From: Grifola frondosa
Lineage: Eukaryota; Basidiomycota; Agaricomycetes; Polyporales; Grifolaceae
Length of the DNA stretch: 64,000 nucleotides
Assembly (NCBI GenBank): GCA_001683735.1
Contig: LUGG01000011.1
Location: forward strand, 1,674,001 to 1,738,000
Direction of reading: 5' to 3'
Shown: positions 60,194 to 64,000 of the stretch, in pieces
How the letters are laid out: each line of letters begins with the position of its first letter
Numbering within the stretch: the first letter of the stretch is position 1
The notes under the pieces: model-generated
Databases searched by the model: none
Seen by the model: the letters and a program-made list of their open reading frames with translations, nothing else
What the model was told of the DNA's origin: nothing
Translations under genes and position numbers: made by a program

Positions 60194-62307
60194 CCCTCCG
60201 GTGTGTAGATTCCGAACAAATGTCACTATTCGGAACAGTTCCTGGAAAGGATATATCCCTGTGATTATAGCGTATTTGTGGGAACGAGAAACGCTCAGGT
60301 CGAGATGGAAGCATTGAGATAGTGCGGTAAACGCTCCGACACGACGACACGTCTAGGAACACCCAGGTTTCATTACGAATGAAACCTGCTGTATGCTCAA
60401 TAGCGAATGACAGGACAAGGTCGACAGCCATCGGAACGCTGTGAATACAAACCGCATCTAGCCCGCATTTGGAAGCAAGTCGTTCCATTCACTGCAAGCG
60501 AGAACACACCGGTCCCTGTAATTGAATAGCGCCGGTGTGAGTTGTTTATAGGTCTCTCCGACTTTGATACAGCAAACCGTATATCTCTACTGAGTCTCTC
60601 TTTTAGAGACGAAATATGATAGCTTGATTCGAGTCACCACCGGAGGGAGCATTGACATTGGCGTCGCCGCAATAGGATTAGTGTAAAGGCAGTTGCGTGC
60701 AAGTTGCGCGCTACAGTAGTGACAGTCGTTGGCGAAGAAGTGTGATCTTGGAAAGGAAATATCAAACTCAGATGGGCAGCCACCGACGCGTCTATCTGTC
60801 ATTGGGCGGTCTCCACTGGTCGACTCGTTCCATTGCAAGTCTCTTCGAGACTCCAGTTCCAGGACCTCTCAAGTGATTCAGGTGGCAACGATATTCCGAC
60901 ATCGTGATAGGAACGCCGCGGTCCTGGACTAATAACTTTTCTCGGGACCTCATAGAACGCCTTACATCACCGGTGGTTTGCTGTACCTGACCCAAATTGT
61001 GCACTATCGGCAAGTTATGCCCTATCCGTTTACTGGACACCACCTTGATGACGTCTTCTACGCAGACCGCAGCAGCTACTAGGATGACAGTTTTCACATG
61101 AACTGTCATTATCTACAGGTTATTGCCACAAGCCTTGAATATCTGTCATCTTCTCCCCTTGTGCGCGACACCGGGGTTACCAGTATATCATGGCCTATAC
61201 GGAAAAAAGTGCGTTCCTGTGTACATTTTAACCTTTATGATATACTGAATATCGCGTCTCAATGTACCTGTCCACTCGACACGATCTACAACTGTATCGG
61301 TAAATTTTTGAAACGCTTGGAATATGATTGGAAGCACAAGAACTAGTCCAAAGGTAGATCTGAAATAAAGGCGTCATTGAGACTGTATAAAGCACCTCAC
61401 AAGCAGTATATCCGCAAGCATCGTATGCGTATTTGAACGCTTCGGGATCTTGAAATCTCCAAAACGGCGCATGCAATGAACAAATGTTGCGGCCTCGCAT
61501 TGTACCGTCAACTTGTACGATGATCTTCCTCCATCTATATCTGGACGATTTGGAAAACTGCGCAACAGACCCAGCTGCCAACGTTTAGTCCCCTCCTTCG
61601 TGAGTCGCGCTGTTTACGGTTTCTGGCGCTACTATCGGAGTGTTACATCTGACTACGTCCTCTCTTGGCACAACGTCTTGGCATCCATTTCACAGGATGT
61701 CTTAACGGGGCTTGAGGGCTTTATGCTATTTGTGTCGGCAACCTGTCCACTAATTCTTCGCAATGTGATCTTCACTCGCGCTACTGCTGCTCCGCACCGG
61801 CATTCCTGCCCTCTACGTCTGCGGTCGACTCGCAGCTTGGGGCTCTAATCACATTACTGATGTTTGATCGTAGCCAGCGCTGATACACCTGTATCTACCC
61901 TCACAGCTATCAGGGTTCTGCATAGTCATGACGAATTGCGTTATGAATCGGAACTGGGTAAACCTGCTGCGTTAGGATCTCCATTCTTCGCGCTCTCGAC
62001 CAACATTGCGTAGCATCCACTATCCTGTCTCTCGACATGGTGTGGCTTTCTTGCTCCTATTGCTGCCGTTAGCGTTCTCAATACTTGACCTTCCGATATC
62101 ATCGCCATCGACCTTGATAGTTCGCGGTAATAGTTCGAGTCGGTCCGCAGTAATTTTACCATGCGCATCGCCATCGACCATGTGCTACAAGACATTAGGT
62201 GTGTCAGTCGGAACTGTAACGCTGACGCTGGCTTGCATGTCGAATGCATGAAGACCGAGCTAGGTTATTTCGCAAATAGTTGTCTGACATCTCCTTAACC
62301 CCATGCG
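60194..62307. other. Long stretch without a supported gene
   Basis: Contains the laccase upstream region. Short open frames on both strands (for example 61228-61581 minus, with FKYAYDACGYTACEVL) might be exon relics, but no family or exon chain was recognised. No tRNA-like or repeat structure was seen. Confidence 0.4.
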
Positions 62308-62906
62308 TTATAGATTAAGTACTTGAAGTAAAACCGGATTGTCCAGTACATAAATGGCTCGACCGAATTCCCATAAGTGCTTGGAGAAACGAGTTACCGG
62401 AGCCGTGATGGCCCTGCCACCCATTTCTGGTTGACGATCCGAAGGGGATGGCGACAACGCCGGATCGCTTGTCTGCAGTCCGATGTCCTTCGGAGGTAAG
62501 AGATGCTCGATATCCTCAAAAGATGGGGGGAAAAATGGCAAGCATGTGGTCCGCCCTAATGAATTCAAGCAATGAGAAGTGCTACAATCTATAAGTCAGG
62601 AGGATGTACTTGTAGATGAAATCGCCCATGTGCGTGACTTTCTTCGTAACCGCATCCACCTGTCTCTTGTCTGTATTCATAGTGAAAGCAGCCGCATTGA
62701 GTGCGCCTGCTGAATTGTCCCGAGTGTATGGACTGTTCCTGCCCTGCGGCAAGGTCGAGAATATTTCGTTCGACGGTGCCTGCAGCATGATCATCTAATA
62801 ACAGTAAGCTACACAAGAAAGTCAGGAACTCAGGAACATCATTCACGTCAGGAAGAGAGGGGAAAAACCAAACCTTCTGCAGGCCTCGTCTGACCCATTC
62901 TGTCAA
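62308..62906 (-). CDS. Unrecognised protein, partial and frameshifted
   Basis: Readable chain: ELTEWVRRGLQK, a short intron, MIMLQAPSNEIFSTLPQGRN, SPYTRDNSAGALNAAAFTMN, TDKRQVDAVTKKVTHMGDFI, an intron, ADHMLAIFPP, then SFEDIEHLLPPKDIGLQTSD, PSPSDRQPEMGGRAITAPVT and RFSKHLWEFGRAIYVLDNPV. The joint at FPP/SFEDI lies in a run of six C (plus-strand G run near 62526), where one more base restores the frame. The gene surely extends upstream past 62906 and perhaps downstream. I do not recognise the family. The amino-acid text is clearly protein-like on this strand and in this frame chain. Confidence 0.45.
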
Positions 62907-63276
62907 TTCGTGCGATAGCTAGTCTGCATAGGTTATCCCAAACGAGTATAGGATCGCAATGAAACACAGTTTGCACGTCGAACGTACTTGGCATGCATCG
63001 ATCTCGACCGCAGATTATTTCCCAGAGAGATTCGATCTGAGCTATCGGCAATTCCCGTTGCGCTGTGGGCGCGTTGTGTTTCTCTGCTCTGGTCGTGCTC
63101 TGGTTTATTTTGTTCTCCTATATATCTGTTCCTCGACTGGTAACAATTGTCGTTGAGTAGATAAACTGTCCACACATCTTAAGCACGTGGCCGTTCAAAC
63201 TTCAACGCGACCACTTCCAAGGGTGCTCACAAATTTTCCTTCCGCGTAGTTCTCATGTCTTATTTTTACAAGATCA

Positions 63277-63756
63277 ATGACCACTCGCAATCGCTTTTTC
63301 AACAGCGTGCACGGCACTCATCCCGACGATGACAGCATCAAAGCTGTATACCTACAGGCCCATGGGTTGCAATGGGAGGGCCTTCCTGCCCATCGCCACG
63401 TCCTTCTTTGGTGGTATAATTCACCCAACCACGAAAACCCTGTCATCCAAATCATCCAGTTGACGGGTGAGGCGGGCAATTACAACTATTATTCCCCAGT
63501 CGTGACGAGCCTTGGTGCTGAATCCTACAATACAAACCTGCAGATTACCCTGGGACAGTTTTCTCGTGCTCAGCGCGACCGCATCCTCGAACTGGCGAAC
63601 AACGTCAGGTATGAGAAGACATCCACAGTCAACGGATGTCAGCCTTGGCTCCTTGATCTATTGGAGGCAATGGTCAAAGCTGGGTTGATACCTGAGGAGA
63701 TGATTGGTTATATTGATACCCAAGTTCTGCTTGCGAGGCGTCGGTCCGAGGCTTGA
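63277..63756 (+). CDS. Unrecognised 159-residue protein, single exon
   Basis: Clean ORF from MTTRNRFFNSVHGTHPDDDS to a TGA, with no intron needed. It has RHVLLWWYNSPNHENPVIQI, YYSPVVTSLGAESYNT, LQITLGQFSRAQRDRILELA and a C-terminal NGCQPWLLDLLEAMVKAGLI. The layout (a His followed by beta-like text, then NxCQxW leading a helix) resembles small permuted papain-like or related Cys-containing folds that agaricomycetes encode in many copies; this is a loose impression. No signal peptide or membrane segment. It would be cytosolic. Unlike most neighbours it is intact. Confidence 0.65.
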   Translation: MTTRNRFFNSVHGTHPDDDSIKAVYLQAHGLQWEGLPAHRHVLLWWYNSPNHENPVIQIIQLTGEAGNYNYYSPVVTSLGAESYNTNLQITLGQFSRAQRDRILELANNVRYEKTSTVNGCQPWLLDLLEAMVKAGLIPEEMIGYIDTQVLLARRRSEA

Positions 63757-64000
63757 GAAATATTTTGCCTCTGGTGCGCCTGTAGAATTGTCGATGGATA
63801 AGTCTTTGTTTGACAGCATGGTCATGACAGGGCGAACTATTTGATATTTGCGAGAGGATATAGTGCAGAGCTCACGAGGGAACTCGTGGAGCAAGATTGA
63901 TATCGAAGGTTGAACTTCTCACTGGGTTAAGTGTGTGTCTTGTTGTTTGGAATTTACGTGTTTTGAAACAGAAATGGCGAGCCTGCCCGACCGGCCCAAG
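63757..64000. other. Window end
   Basis: No gene recognised in the last 240 bp. Confidence 0.4.

Noticed and set aside
1..64000. tRNA, rRNA or snRNA genes
   Set aside because: I looked for tRNA-like box and arm patterns and saw none convincing; a covariance-model search would be needed to exclude them.

Overview
This window is eukaryotic nuclear DNA from a filamentous basidiomycete, most likely a wood-decaying agaricomycete (the Polyporales would fit). The evidence is genes cut into many small exons by 50-60 nt GT-AG introns, a laccase with an axial Phe, a secreted GH35 beta-galactosidase, families common in Agaricomycetes (DUF3605, DUF6698, BTB, F-box) and Plavaka- and Tnp2-type transposons. 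The assignment rests on recognised families and splice patterns, not on a database search.

Layout. 1-720: 3' part of a DUF3605 gene. 1162-4224: two tandem short-chain dehydrogenase/reductase (SDR) genes on the minus strand, the second frameshifted. 4744-6831: a broken F-box gene. 7511-11753: GH35 beta-galactosidase. 12073-13352: a third, intact SDR of the same subfamily. 13709-14928: a BTB/POZ protein. 14990-25145: a transposon region, with a 7.7 kb Plavaka-type element (16085-23789, matching 19-bp terminal inverted repeats) carrying a transposase and a divergent DUF6698 gene, lying between two diverged copies of a non-coding dispersed repeat. 25246-26486: an F-box/leucine-rich protein. 27003-31334: a GH15-type glycosidase with about twenty exons. 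32333-34593: a better preserved paralogue of the F-box gene at 4744. 34835-35998: a different SDR. 36896-44919: a decayed Tnp2 (CACTA-like) transposase followed by a Ser/Arg/Ala/Pro-repeat ORF and a second element-like gene. 45463-45737: a 275-bp CACTA-type MITE with a GAT target-site duplication. 46206-48029: NDUFV1, the 51-kDa subunit of mitochondrial complex I. 48441-49287: an 847-bp hAT-like non-autonomous element. 49423-53333: a large agaricomycete-type protein whose C-terminal part resembles a PD-(D/E)XK nuclease core. 54906-55594: a small secreted protein. 56665-57394: a kinase-like protein. 57901-60117: laccase. 62308-62906 and 63277-63756: two unrecognised proteins.

How the genes relate. 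Housekeeping (complex I), extracellular carbohydrate and aromatic chemistry (GH35, laccase, possibly GH15) and expanded regulatory or recognition families (F-box, BTB, kinase-like) sit side by side. I see no pathway linking neighbours. The clearest local process is duplication followed by decay (SDR trio, F-box pair) among DNA transposons.

Caution on reading frames. Many conserved genes, including essential NDUFV1, lack single bases, usually in short G or C runs, where the protein resumes perfectly in another frame. This looks more like consensus deletions in the assembly than true pseudogenisation, although the nonsense codon in the first F-box gene and the lesions in the transposons may be real. 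Gene ends and exon borders were read by eye.
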